Part shown: piece after piece, positions 1-7,607 of the stretch
Numbering within the stretch: the stretch's first letter is position 1
Layout of the letters: every line of letters starts with the position of its first letter
Source of the DNA: Streptomyces sp. NRRL S-1022
GTDB lineage: Bacteria > Actinomycetota > Actinomycetes > Streptomycetales > Streptomycetaceae
NCBI RefSeq assembly: GCF_000720135.1
Contig: NZ_JOIU01000020.1
Location: forward strand, 62,001 to 126,000
Direction: 5' to 3'
Length of the DNA stretch: 64,000 bases
Translations under genes and position numbers: made by a program
Notes under the pieces: model-generated
Told to the model about the DNA's origin: nothing
Databases searched by the model: none
Seen by the model: only the letters and a program-made list of their open reading frames with translations

Positions 1-347
1 GCCGGCGTGCCGACCGGTTCTGGATCGTGCGCACCGGCACCGTCGCCCTCGACCTCAGGGTGCGCGGCCGTCGGCCCGCCGTCATCGAGACCCTCGGGCA
101 CGGCGAACTGGTCGGCTGGTCCTGGCACTTCCCGCCGTACCGGTGGCAGCTGGGCGGGGAGGCGATGAGCCCGGTGCGGGCGTACGCGTTCGACGCCGGT
201 CCCGTGCGCGACCTGTGCGCGCAGGACCCGGAGTTCGGCCGGGCGATCGCGGCCTGGGTCGGCCGCGTGGCCGCCCAGCGGCTGCACGCCGCCCGGGTCC
301 GGCTGCTCGATCTCTACGCCCCGTACGGCAGCGGTGATCCGGTCTGA
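1..347 (+). CDS. Cyclic nucleotide-binding (CRP-like) domain protein, 3' part only
   Basis: The reading frame is open from the window edge, so the true start lies upstream. The visible residues (ADRFWIVRTGTVAL, then GELVGWSW) match the beta-roll of cNMP-binding regulators, where a glycine turn precedes the phosphate-binding cassette. The C-terminal helix (about residues 70-100) is a dimerisation-type helix and no winged HTH follows, so this looks like a stand-alone effector domain and not a full Crp activator. The stop lies 5 nt before the GTG of the STAS gene, suggesting co-transcription. Such single-domain proteins are common in Streptomyces and their ligand is usually unknown. The full length cannot be judged here. 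Confidence 0.75.
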   Translation, partial: RRADRFWIVRTGTVALDLRVRGRRPAVIETLGHGELVGWSWHFPPYRWQLGGEAMSPVRAYAFDAGPVRDLCAQDPEFGRAIAAWVGRVAAQRLHAARVRLLDLYAPYGSGDPV

Positions 348-352
348 CCGCC

Positions 353-715
353 GTGTCCGCGTCCTCCCCGTTCCCGGCCGGCCCGGCGCGCGCGTGCCCC
401 GGTCCCACGGTGCTGCCGCTGCACGGCGACATCGATCTGCTGACCGCGCTGGCCCTGTCGGCACGGCTCGACGCGCTCACCGCGCACTCCTGCCCCGACC
501 TGGTGCTGGACCTGCGGCCGGCCGGGTTCATCGACTGCGCCGGCCTGGGTGTGCTGTGCCGGGCGCGCAACCGCGTTCTGGCCCGGCGGGGCCGGCTGCG
601 GCTGGTCACGGACAGCGCCCGCTTCCTGCGGATGCTGCGGGCGACCGGTCTGTGGGGTGTCTTCGAGGTGCAGCCGCGGCTCCCCGAGGCCCCGGCGGCG
701 TACGGTCCCTGCTAG
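353..715 (+). CDS. STAS-domain protein (anti-sigma factor antagonist-like)
   Basis: A 120-residue protein with one STAS domain: HGDIDLLTALAL at about residues 24-35 is the first strand and helix, and FIDCAGLGVL at about 62-71 is the phosphorylation loop. In classic SpoIIAA/RsbV proteins this loop reads D-S-S-G, with the first serine phosphorylated by the anti-sigma kinase. Here it is D-C-A-G, so neither serine is present. The protein may therefore be a constitutively active antagonist or a scaffold outside normal phospho-switching (inference). The GTG start is 5 nt after the preceding stop. The 3' end overlaps the convergent methyltransferase gene by 4 bp. Confidence 0.85.
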   Translation: MSASSPFPAGPARACPGPTVLPLHGDIDLLTALALSARLDALTAHSCPDLVLDLRPAGFIDCAGLGVLCRARNRVLARRGRLRLVTDSARFLRMLRATGLWGVFEVQPRLPEAPAAYGPC

Positions 716-1485
716 CCGGGGCGTGAGGTGCCGGAGTCCTCGTCCGCCGGTCTGCGGAAGGCGCGGACGCCGAACCGGGGGTCGGGGCGCCGGCGGTCCT
801 GGTCCGGGAGCGCGGCCAGGCGGGCCGCCAGCTCCTCGGTGCGCGGCTCGCCCGGCGGCAGCAGGGTGAACCAGCCGCGGTTCAGGTCGGCGATGGCGGT
901 GCGGGGGCTGCGGCCCTGTCCGGTGCCGCGGAAGGTGCCGTGGCCGGCGGGCCGGAGTCCGTACCGGACGGCGTGCGCGGTGACGGTGCCGGGGGCGTCG
1001 GCGGCCGGGCGGCGCGGACGGGCCGCGAGGACGGCGTCGATGTCGCTGCCGACGTCGTGGGCGGCGGCCTTGTCGACCGTGGTGACGTAGGTTCCGCCGG
1101 GCCGCAGTACCCGGGCGCACTCGGCGACGACGGCGCGGACGTCCTCGGGGTCGGTGAGCAGGTGCAGCAGCCAGATGCTGGTGACCGCGTCGAAGGTGCC
1201 GGAGGGGAAGGGCAGCCGGCGGCTGTCGGCCCGTACGATCGCGCCGGGCAGCCGGGCCGAGGCCCTGCGGACCATGGCCCAGGTGAGGTCGGCGCCGGTC
1301 ACCCGCGGCCCGGGGCGCGCGGCGGCGAGCCGCCGGGTGACGATCCCGGTGCCGCAGGCGACGTCGAGGAGGCGGCCCGGCCTGCCGGGTATCAGGCGGA
1401 GGACGGCCTGTGCGGCCTCGTGGGCGCGGGCTTCGCCGCCGCGTAAGGCGTCGTAGTCGGCGGCTTCCTTGTCGTAGTCGAGCAC
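712..1485 (-). CDS. Class I SAM-dependent methyltransferase
   Basis: The 257-residue protein has the Rossmann SAM-binding motif LDVACGTG at residues 40-47, an acidic residue after strand 2 (TGADLTWAM), and the methyltransferase-11 pattern FDAVTSIWLLHLL followed by CARVLRPGG. This is the UbiE/Coq5-like small-molecule methyltransferase fold, and no substrate can be inferred. The GTG start lies only 5 nt downstream of the pterin dehydratase stop, so the two are probably translationally coupled. The 3' end converges on the STAS gene. Confidence 0.85.
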   Translation of the reverse strand: MLDYDKEAADYDALRGGEARAHEAAQAVLRLIPGRPGRLLDVACGTGIVTRRLAAARPGPRVTGADLTWAMVRRASARLPGAIVRADSRRLPFPSGTFDAVTSIWLLHLLTDPEDVRAVVAECARVLRPGGTYVTTVDKAAAHDVGSDIDAVLAARPRRPAADAPGTVTAHAVRYGLRPAGHGTFRGTGQGRSPRTAIADLNRGWFTLLPPGEPRTEELAARLAALPDQDRRRPDPRFGVRAFRRPADEDSGTSRPG

Positions 1486-1490
1486 ATCGC

Positions 1491-1796
1491 TCAGTGTGCT
1501 CCGTGGCCTGGGGCGATGTCCTCCACCCTGTGGGCGAGAGCGAAGTCCTTGCCGGTGACGGCGCCGCCCGCGCTGTGGGTGTTGACGCTGAGGGAGACGG
1601 TGTCGTAGCCGAGGGTGAGGTCGGAGTGGTGGTCGAGCTCGTCCTGGATGCCGGCGATGTGTACGACCAGCGCGGCGGCCGCGAAGTGCGAGCCGAGCCG
1701 GTAGGAGCGGGTGAGGCGGTCGCCGTCGACGGACCAGCCGGGCAGTTCGGCCAGCCGGTCCTCGATCTCCTTCTGCGACAGCGGTTCTACGGCCAT
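1491..1796 (-). CDS. phhB: Pterin-4a-carbinolamine dehydratase
   Basis: A 101-residue protein of typical family length. DHHSDLTL (His56-His57) and NTHSAGG (His74) match the catalytic histidines of the PCD/DCoH family, which dehydrates 4a-hydroxytetrahydropterin and so recycles the cofactor of aromatic amino acid hydroxylases. No hydroxylase gene is nearby. Actinomycetes carry PCD-like proteins in varied contexts, so the physiological pterin is uncertain. The gene probably heads a two-gene unit with the methyltransferase downstream on the same strand. Confidence 0.9.
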   Translation of the reverse strand: MAVEPLSQKEIEDRLAELPGWSVDGDRLTRSYRLGSHFAAAALVVHIAGIQDELDHHSDLTLGYDTVSLSVNTHSAGGAVTGKDFALAHRVEDIAPGHGAH

Positions 1797-1976
1797 GGCC
1801 GGGCTCCCTTCGGTGCGTGTCCCCGTGCGAGGGGGCTCCCCCGTGCGGGGGGGGGGACGGGCGGGTACGGTTCAGCCTGCCACGCCGGCGGTGCGGGCGG
1901 GGCGGCGACGCGGGCCGGCCGGGGTACGGGACGCCGGGTTGGTCGCGCCGTGGCGGCCTCGACTAGGGTCGGTGGT

Positions 1977-2801
1977 ATGCCTGTTGTCGCGTCCGCTCCC
2001 ACCGTGTCCCCCGTCGCCGGCAGGGGTGTCGGTCCGCTGTTGCGTGCCTGGCGGGAGCGGCGCCGGGTCTCCCAGCTGGAACTGGCGCTGCGTGCCGACT
2101 CCTCGGCGCGGCACATCAGTTTCGTGGAGACCGGGCGGTCCCGGCCGAGCGAGGAGATGGTGCTGCGGCTCGCCGAGCAGCTCCAGGTGCCGGTGCGGGA
2201 GCGCAACGCCCTGCTGCTGGCGGCTGGTTACGCGCCGCGCTATCCGGAGACGCCGCTGGACGATCCGGCGCTGGACGGGCTGCGCGACGGCATCGAGCGG
2301 CTCATCCGGGGCTACGAGCCCTATCCCGCGCTGGTGGTCGACGCCGGGTACACGGTCGTCGCCGCGAACCGGGGCATCGCCATGCTGCTGGAGGGCGTCC
2401 CCGAGGAGCTGACGGCCCCGGTGCCGAACGCGATGCGGCTGACCCTGCACCCGAAGGGGCTGGCGCCGCGGATCCGCAACCTGCGGGAGTGGCGCGGGCA
2501 TCTGCTGGCCCAGATGGAACGGGAGATCGCCCTGCACCGCTCGGACCGGCTCCGCGTGCTGTACGAGGAGGTCGCGGCCTACCCGGTGCCCGAGGAGCCG
2601 CCGGGCACCGAACCGGCGGAGCCGGTGCCGTACTTCGCGCTGCCGCTGCGCATCGAGCACGCCGGCCGGACCCTGTCGTTCGTGTCCTCGATCTCCACGT
2701 TCAACACGCCGATGGACGTCACGGTCGCCGAACTCGCCATCGAGACGTTCCTGCCGGCGGATCCGGCGACCGCCAAGTACCTGCACACTCTGACCGGTTG
2801 A
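1977..2801 (+). CDS. XRE-family regulator with MmyB-like ligand-binding domain
   Basis: The ATG at 1977 gives 274 residues. An N-terminal HTH (about residues 17-72; VSQLELALRA and HISFVETGRSRPS are the HTH helices) is followed by an MmyB-like PAS-type sensor domain (about 105-265; YEPYPALVVDAGYTVVAAN, FNTPMDVTVAELAIETFLPAD). MmyB relatives bind fatty-acid-like ligands. They usually repress the divergent or adjacent gene, here perhaps the pterin dehydratase unit. A TAGGGT-like -10 lies just upstream of the ATG and there is no clear ribosome-binding site, so the transcript may be leaderless (weak). Confidence 0.9.
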   Translation: MPVVASAPTVSPVAGRGVGPLLRAWRERRRVSQLELALRADSSARHISFVETGRSRPSEEMVLRLAEQLQVPVRERNALLLAAGYAPRYPETPLDDPALDGLRDGIERLIRGYEPYPALVVDAGYTVVAANRGIAMLLEGVPEELTAPVPNAMRLTLHPKGLAPRIRNLREWRGHLLAQMEREIALHRSDRLRVLYEEVAAYPVPEEPPGTEPAEPVPYFALPLRIEHAGRTLSFVSSISTFNTPMDVTVAELAIETFLPADPATAKYLHTLTG

Positions 2802-2900
2802 CCGCCCCGGAACGGATTCGTCGCCTCGGGCACGTGTGCGAGGCGGCGACACGTGACAGACTGCTGCCCGCTTCGGTCGGCGCACAGGGGAGGGTGTGGC

Positions 2901-3764
2901 GTGAGTGAGCGGCGGGCGGCGCCCACCGTGGGCCAGGTGGTGCTGGGCAAGCGGTTGCAGGAGCTGCGGGAGGCGGCGGGGCTCAGCCGCGAGGAGGCCG
3001 CCCGGGTCCTCAGGGTGGCGTCGGCGACGGTACGGCGGATGGAGATGGCCGAGGTCGCGCTGAAGATTCCCTACGTGCAGGTGCTGCTGTCCACCTACGG
3101 GGTGGCCGAGGAGGAGGCCGGCGCGTTCGTGCGGCTGGCCGAGGAGGCGAACCAGCCGGGCTGGTGGCAGCGGTTCCACGACGTGCTGCCGGACTGGTTC
3201 AGCCTGTACGTCAGCCTGGAGGGCGCCGCCCGGATCATCCGCTCCTACGAGCCGCACTTCGTGCCCGGCCTGCTGCAGACCGAGGAGTACGCGCGGGCGG
3301 TGCTGGAGGCCGGGACGATCGGGCAGAGCTCGCCGGAGACGGTCGAGCGGCACGTGTCGCTGCGCATGGAACGGCAGCGGCTCCTGGAGCGCGACAACCC
3401 GCCCCACCTGTGGGTGATCATGGACGAGACGGTGCTCAGGCGCCCGGTGAGCATGCGGCCCGAGGTGCTGCGGGACCAGCTGGACCGGCTGCTGGAGTAC
3501 GCCGAACGGGACCGGGTCACCCTGCAGATCGCCGAGTTCGCGGCGGGCCCGCACCCGGGGACGTACGCGCCGTTCACCCTGTTCCGGTTCGCCGAGCCGG
3601 AACTGCCGGACATGGTGTTCACCGAGTACCTGACCGGTGCCCTGTACCTGGACTCGCGCCGGGAGGTGGCCGCGCACCTGGAGGTGCTGGACCACATGAC
3701 GGCCCGGGCCGCGTCCGCGCAGCGCACCCTGAAGCTGCTCCGGGAGCACCGCGAGGGCCGCTGA
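2901..3764 (+). CDS. HTH regulator with DUF5753 domain
   Basis: The GTG at 2901 is chosen because a GGGGAGGG ribosome-binding site lies 6-7 nt upstream, giving 287 residues. The N-terminal XRE HTH spans about residues 16-70 (RLQELREAAGLSREEAARVL). The C-terminal DUF5753 domain (about 95-280) carries the typical YEPHFVPGLLQTEEYARAV and LQIAEFAAGPHPGTYAPFTL. In Streptomyces such regulators are usually partnered with a small DUF397 protein encoded next door (BldB/AbaA-like systems). None is present here, so the partner must be elsewhere or absent. Confidence 0.9.
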   Translation: MSERRAAPTVGQVVLGKRLQELREAAGLSREEAARVLRVASATVRRMEMAEVALKIPYVQVLLSTYGVAEEEAGAFVRLAEEANQPGWWQRFHDVLPDWFSLYVSLEGAARIIRSYEPHFVPGLLQTEEYARAVLEAGTIGQSSPETVERHVSLRMERQRLLERDNPPHLWVIMDETVLRRPVSMRPEVLRDQLDRLLEYAERDRVTLQIAEFAAGPHPGTYAPFTLFRFAEPELPDMVFTEYLTGALYLDSRREVAAHLEVLDHMTARAASAQRTLKLLREHREGR

Positions 3765-3920
3765 AGGCGTCCGGGGCGGGGCCCGCGTCCGGCCGGGGGT
3801 GACCCGTACGGGTCTGCGGACAGGTGGGTTCCCGGTGCCGCCCCTAGCTTCTGAGTACGGGGTGACCGAGGGAGCGTACGTGACCGGTGCGCGCCCACCG
3901 CCCGACGCGAAGGAGGCCCG

Positions 3921-4415
3921 ATGCCCTCGGACGCGGTGCTGTACCAGGCGGCGGCCCTCTGCCTGACCTACCCGGACGAGGACCTCGTCGCCCGGCTGCC
4001 GCTGGTGCGGCAGGCCGCCCCGCAGCTGCGCGGGTTCACCGACCACGCGGCCCTCACCCCGCCGGCGGAACTGGCCGCACACTACGTGCACGTCTTCGGC
4101 GCCGGGGACCGGCACAGCCTGTACCTGAGCCGGTGGCACGACGGCGACAGCCGGGCGCGCGGGATGTCCGCGGCCTGGTTCGCGGACGTGTACCGCCGGC
4201 ACGGGCTGGAGTGCGGCGGCGGGGAGCTGCCGGACTTCCTGCCGGCGGTGCTGGAGTTCACCGCGCGGACCGGCGACGGCATTCTGCTGACCGAACACCG
4301 CGACGGCCTGGAGCGGCTGCGTATGCGATTGACCGGCTACGGCACACCGTATGCCGGCGTGCTGGATGCCGTATGCGCCACACTGCCGACTGCATACAGC
4401 ATCCGACCGCCGTGA
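3921..4415 (+). CDS. narJ: NarJ-family nitrate reductase chaperone, orphan and C-terminally shortened
   Basis: The start has a strong AAGGAGG site 5 nt upstream. The 164-residue product matches the respiratory nitrate reductase delta chain: AAHYVHVFGAGDRHSLYLS, then HDGDSRARG, then LPDFLPAVLEF. NarJ inserts the molybdenum cofactor into NarG and is normally encoded between narH and narI. Neither is in the flanking DNA. Family members usually run on for several dozen residues after the VLDAVCATLP segment, whereas here the product ends in TAYSIRPP inside a copy of the window's dispersed repeat. The last 95 bp use rare codons (TTG, TAT, GTA, ACA, ACT, GCA). It is probably a decaying remnant, though it might serve a Nar complex encoded elsewhere. 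Confidence 0.75.
   Translation: MPSDAVLYQAAALCLTYPDEDLVARLPLVRQAAPQLRGFTDHAALTPPAELAAHYVHVFGAGDRHSLYLSRWHDGDSRARGMSAAWFADVYRRHGLECGGGELPDFLPAVLEFTARTGDGILLTEHRDGLERLRMRLTGYGTPYAGVLDAVCATLPTAYSIRPP
4321..4412 (+). repeat. Dispersed-repeat patch at the 3' end of narJ
   Basis: This stretch is rich in GTATGC/GCATAC and GGATGC words and ends with TACAGCATCCG at 4395-4405. That word is identical to the core of the repeat array at 20.6 kb and of the patch in the S9 peptidase gene. Codon use switches abruptly from GC-rich third positions to many A/T-ending codons. The apparent truncation of NarJ falls exactly here. Confidence 0.55.
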
Positions 4416-4453
4416 CCGCTCCCCTTCCGGCCCGCGGCCCGTGCTGCACGCGG

Positions 4454-4488
4454 CGGTGCCGCGCCCCCGGGCGTGGGGCGCGGCACCG
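4454..4488. terminator. Hairpin terminator between narJ and osmC
   Basis: Perfect 14-bp inverted repeat (arm CGGTGCCGCGCCCC, 7-nt loop) lying between the convergent 3' ends of narJ and the OsmC gene. It could serve both directions. No U-tract follows, as is usual in Streptomyces. Confidence 0.7.
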
Positions 4489-4510
4489 TGGGACGTACGA
4501 GCGTCAGGCG

Positions 4511-4936
4511 TCAGGCCAGCTCGGCCGTCAGGGTGATCGTCGTACCGGTCAGGGCCTGGCTGACCGGGCAGTTCTTCTTGGCGTCCTCGGCGGCCGAACG
4601 GAAGCCCTCCTCGTCCAGGCCCGGCACCTCGCCGCGCACGGTGAGGTGGATGCCGGTGATGCCCTCGCCCGGCTGGAAGGTGACGTCGGCCTTGGTCTCC
4701 AGCCGGGTGGGCGGGGTGCCGGCGCCGGCCAGGCCGTGCGAGAGGGCCATGGAGAAGCAGCTGGAGTGGGCGGCGGCGATCAGCTCCTCGGGGCTGGTCT
4801 TGCCGTTCGCCTGCTCGGCGCGCGAGGGCCACGACACCGGCTGCTGGCCGATGCCGGAGGAGTCGAAGGTGACGACTCCGTTGCCTTCGAGCAGGTTGCC
4901 TTCCCAGACGGTGTGCGCGGTGCGCGTGGTTGCCAC
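4511..4936 (-). CDS. osmC: OsmC-family peroxiredoxin
   Basis: The 141-residue protein has the two redox cysteines of the OsmC/Ohr superfamily: Cys60 in AAHSSCFSMAL and Cys123 in KNCPVSQAL. The N-terminal motif TAHTVWEGNLLEGNG and the SPEELIAAAHSSC segment are typical of the OsmC branch, not Ohr. It is a cytoplasmic, thiol-dependent reducer of organic hydroperoxides. The GTG at 4936 has an AAAGGA site upstream. It stands alone, convergent with narJ. Confidence 0.93.
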   Translation of the reverse strand: MATTRTAHTVWEGNLLEGNGVVTFDSSGIGQQPVSWPSRAEQANGKTSPEELIAAAHSSCFSMALSHGLAGAGTPPTRLETKADVTFQPGEGITGIHLTVRGEVPGLDEEGFRSAAEDAKKNCPVSQALTGTTITLTAELA

Positions 4937-5256
4937 GATGCGTCCTTTCGCGAGTGTCGCGGTCCCGGGGTTCCCGGTGGTCCTATCCGATCACATCCGG
5001 GCTCATCGCACTCTCAGGACCGGCCCACGCGGCGTGAACGGCAGGTGACTTCCCTGCGGGATCAGGCAGGCGTGTTCCCTGCGTACCCGCGGCCCGGCCG
5101 GCGATCCCGGTGACCGGCAGGCAGCCGGCGTCGTGCGGGGCGGCGTCGCAGACCGTAGGAGGCGATCGTGCCGAGCGCCTTGCGGAGCAGTGTGGTGCCC
5201 GTCGAGCCGGAGGTGTCGAGGACCACCCCCGCCCGCGTGACCGGCCGTGCCGGGAC
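4937..5256. other. Gene-free interval upstream of osmC
   Basis: About 320 bp with no convincing gene. It should hold the osmC promoter, but no clear -35/-10 pair stands out. At 5155-5168 there is a good AGGAGG followed by a GTG, but the frame it opens soon runs antisense into the conserved phosphatase gene and shows no family resemblance. It may be the start of a lost gene. Confidence 0.5.
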
Positions 5257-7494
5257 TCAGGCGGCCTGCTCCTCCTCCGGGTCCGGGGTGAGCGGCACCC
5301 GGGGGGTGGCCAGTTCGCTCAGCCAGCGGCGCAGTACGCGGTGGATGTGCTCGGCGCCGGTGAGTTCACCGCCGTCCGCGGCGGGGGCGGACAGCTCGCG
5401 CGGGAAGAGGAGGAACGGGCGGGACTGGGCGCCGCCGAGGCCGCCGTGGGAGCCGATCTGTTCCTCGAAGGCGAGGACTTCGCCGTCGGCGGGGTCGTAG
5501 GCGGAGTTCACCATGATGTCGGCGGTGTGCGGGAAGGAGTGGGTGCGGCGGACGGCGTCGGCGGCTCCGGGGCCGAAGCGGTCCAGCGGGCCGGGCTCGT
5601 CGTCGAGCGCGGCGAGCGGGATCCGGGCGCCGTGGGCGCCGAGTACCAGGCCGTCGTGTTCCTCGCTGCGCACCAGCAGGAAGCCGATGCCGGGGTGGTT
5701 GGCGAGGGTGGTGAGCAGGCCGGGGTGGCGGGCGTCGATCTCCTCCTCGGTCATGCGGTGCGGGACGTCCGGGAAGGAGATCAGGCCGAGGTTTCCGGAG
5801 GCCAGCACGACCGGCTCGGAGCGGGGGGCGGTGCGCGGGAGTTCGTTCCGTTCCTCCACCGGCCGGCGCAGGGCGGCGCGGACGGCGGCGCGGGCCTCGG
5901 CGCCGCTGCGGGTGCGTTCCGCGCGGCGCGGGACGGGCAGCCCGCAGCCGGCGCGGACCAGATCGCCGAGGGTGAGCCCGTAACGGGAGCGGAAGGTTTC
6001 GCCTGGGCTCTGTCCGTGGTCGGAGAGGACGACGATGCGGTAGGGGCGCGGGGCGTGTTCGGCGACGCGTTCGAGGAGGGCGAGGGACCGGTCGAGGCGC
6101 TGCAGGACCTTCTCGGCGTCGCGGCTGCGCGGTCCGGAGTGGTGGGCGACCTCGTCGTAGGCAACGAGGTCGGCGTAGACGCAGGTGCGGCCGGCGAGCA
6201 TGTCGCCCATGACCGCGGCGACGACGACGTCCCGTTCGACGACGGTCGCGAAGGCGCGCACGAGCGGGTAGAGGCCGCCCCGGCCGACGCGCGGGCGCTG
6301 CTTGCGCAGGCGGGCGCGGGTGGACTGGCCGATCTCGCGGGCCACCTCGGCGGTGAAGGACAGGGCGGTGCGTACGGCGTTGGCGGGGTCGGAGAAGTAG
6401 GCGAAGTAGCCGGCGCGGGACCGGTTCGCCCGTTCGCGGCGGCGGGTGGCGATGGACAGGACGAGGGCCTGTTCGCCGGCGCCGCCGCTGAAGAGGTTGC
6501 CGCGGCTGGCGCCGTCGACGGTGAGCAGTCCGCCGTCGCCGGTATGCAGTATGGCGCGGTGTTGCAGTTCGGCGGCGCTCGTCGGCCGGTTGCAGACCAT
6601 CACCTCGCCGCGGTCCTTCTCGTACCAGCGGAAGGCGGGGACGTCGAAGGTGGTGCCATGCAGGATGCCGAGCTGGCTGGCGCCGGTCTGGCTGGACCAG
6701 TCGGTGCGCCAGGGGGTGAGGCGGTGGGTGGGGTGGATGCGGTGGACCGTCGGATGCGTGGTGTCGCCGGTCTGCTGTATGCAGTCGTCCGCCGACAGTG
6801 TGCCGTCCGGTGCCGACCGTATGGTGGCGCCTGTCGACTGCATGCGGTCGCCCGTACCGTCGCCCGTCGGCCGTGCGCCGCCGGCGGTCGGCTGTATGCC
6901 GTCGCCGGTGGACAGCCAGCGGCCCACCGTGGGCATCAGCCCCTTGCGGACCGCCTCCACGAGGACGTCGTGACCGACCCCGTCGAGTTGGACGCAGACC
7001 AGTCCGGGTGCGCTGGGGCACGGTGGACGGGCGTGGCGGCTGCGGGTGGCGAGGCGGTGCAGGCGGCGCCGGTAGGCCTCGTCTTCGCGTACGGCGAGGG
7101 CCGCGCCGGTGGCGGAGGCGACGGCGGACATGACGGCGGCCACGATGACGGCGGTCTCGGGGGCGGCTTCGGGGCTGCCCGAGGGGTTGATGTGCAGGGC
7201 GAGCAGCAGCAGGGAGCCGTTGAGGAAGAAGACGAGCAGGCCGAGGACGAGTGCGGGGACGAGCAGGAGGAGGCGGACCAGGAGGGGCCAGACGACGGCG
7301 GAGAGGACGGCGAAGGCGCCGGCGCCGCAGGCGGCGGTGACGGCGATACGGGTGGCGCTGTCGCCGTCGGGGGACTGGAGCTGGAAGTCGGGCAGGAGGG
7401 CGGCGAGGGCCAGCATGGTGGCCGTGGAGACCGCCCAGACGGTGAGGCTCCGTCCGGTCTGACTGGCGATCCGTCGCCACCGTACGCCGCGCAC
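5257..7494 (-). CDS. Membrane-anchored alkaline-phosphatase-superfamily hydrolase with repeat-derived insertion
   Basis: A 745-residue protein. About four hydrophobic segments occupy residues 15-140. They are followed by a periplasm-type or cytoplasmic phosphodiesterase domain with metal-site motifs VQLDGVGHDVL, TGASQLGILHG (nucleophile region), VAYDEVAHHSGP, VVLSDHGQSPGETF and GSHGGLGG. This is the nucleotide-pyrophosphatase/phosphoglycerol-transferase-like superfamily. Substrate unknown. Between PTVGRWLSTG and HRLTPWRTDW lies an unusual run of about 59 residues with recurring IQPT, MQST and IQQT words, encoded by the dispersed DNA repeat. In homologues as I remember them the flanking segments are nearly adjacent. 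The frame is intact, so the protein may still be functional with a surface loop. The GTG start at 7494 has an AGGTG site. Confidence 0.85.
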   Translation of the reverse strand: MRGVRWRRIASQTGRSLTVWAVSTATMLALAALLPDFQLQSPDGDSATRIAVTAACGAGAFAVLSAVVWPLLVRLLLLVPALVLGLLVFFLNGSLLLLALHINPSGSPEAAPETAVIVAAVMSAVASATGAALAVREDEAYRRRLHRLATRSRHARPPCPSAPGLVCVQLDGVGHDVLVEAVRKGLMPTVGRWLSTGDGIQPTAGGARPTGDGTGDRMQSTGATIRSAPDGTLSADDCIQQTGDTTHPTVHRIHPTHRLTPWRTDWSSQTGASQLGILHGTTFDVPAFRWYEKDRGEVMVCNRPTSAAELQHRAILHTGDGGLLTVDGASRGNLFSGGAGEQALVLSIATRRRERANRSRAGYFAYFSDPANAVRTALSFTAEVAREIGQSTRARLRKQRPRVGRGGLYPLVRAFATVVERDVVVAAVMGDMLAGRTCVYADLVAYDEVAHHSGPRSRDAEKVLQRLDRSLALLERVAEHAPRPYRIVVLSDHGQSPGETFRSRYGLTLGDLVRAGCGLPVPRRAERTRSGAEARAAVRAALRRPVEERNELPRTAPRSEPVVLASGNLGLISFPDVPHRMTEEEIDARHPGLLTTLANHPGIGFLLVRSEEHDGLVLGAHGARIPLAALDDEPGPLDRFGPGAADAVRRTHSFPHTADIMVNSAYDPADGEVLAFEEQIGSHGGLGGAQSRPFLLFPRELSAPAADGGELTGAEHIHRVLRRWLSELATPRVPLTPDPEEEQAA
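6727..6905 (-). repeat. In-frame repeat insertion inside the phosphatase gene
   Basis: On the minus strand this segment contains loosely repeated units such as GGCATACAGCCGACCG, CGCATGCAGTCGACAGG and TGCATACAGCAGACCGG, each with a CATRCAG core followed by a CGAC or AGAC tail. The units resemble those of the array at 20.6 kb (GCATCCAGTCGACCGG). They carry rare codons (ATA, CAT, ACA). A smaller related patch with ATACTGCATACCGGCGAC lies at about 6537-6556 in the same gene. Confidence 0.6.
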
Positions 7495-7607
7495 GTCCCG
7501 TACACCTCATGTCCCGGTCCTCCCCCGCCCCGGGCGGGCAGGTGGGCCCCTTCTCGCTTCGCGGGCCGCGGTCGGGCCCTGCTCCACCTTGTCATACGGG
7601 GTGGGGG

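Noticed and set aside
2853..2900. Upstream extension of the DUF5753 regulator
   Set aside because: A GTG at 2901 has a clear ribosome-binding site and starts right at the family N-terminus; the extra 16 residues (Cys-rich) look like untranslated leader.
5168..5500. Good AGGAGG site followed by a GTG opening a 110-codon frame
   Set aside because: Most of the frame lies antisense in the conserved C-terminus of the phosphatase, and no motif is recognisable; at best the start of a lost gene.
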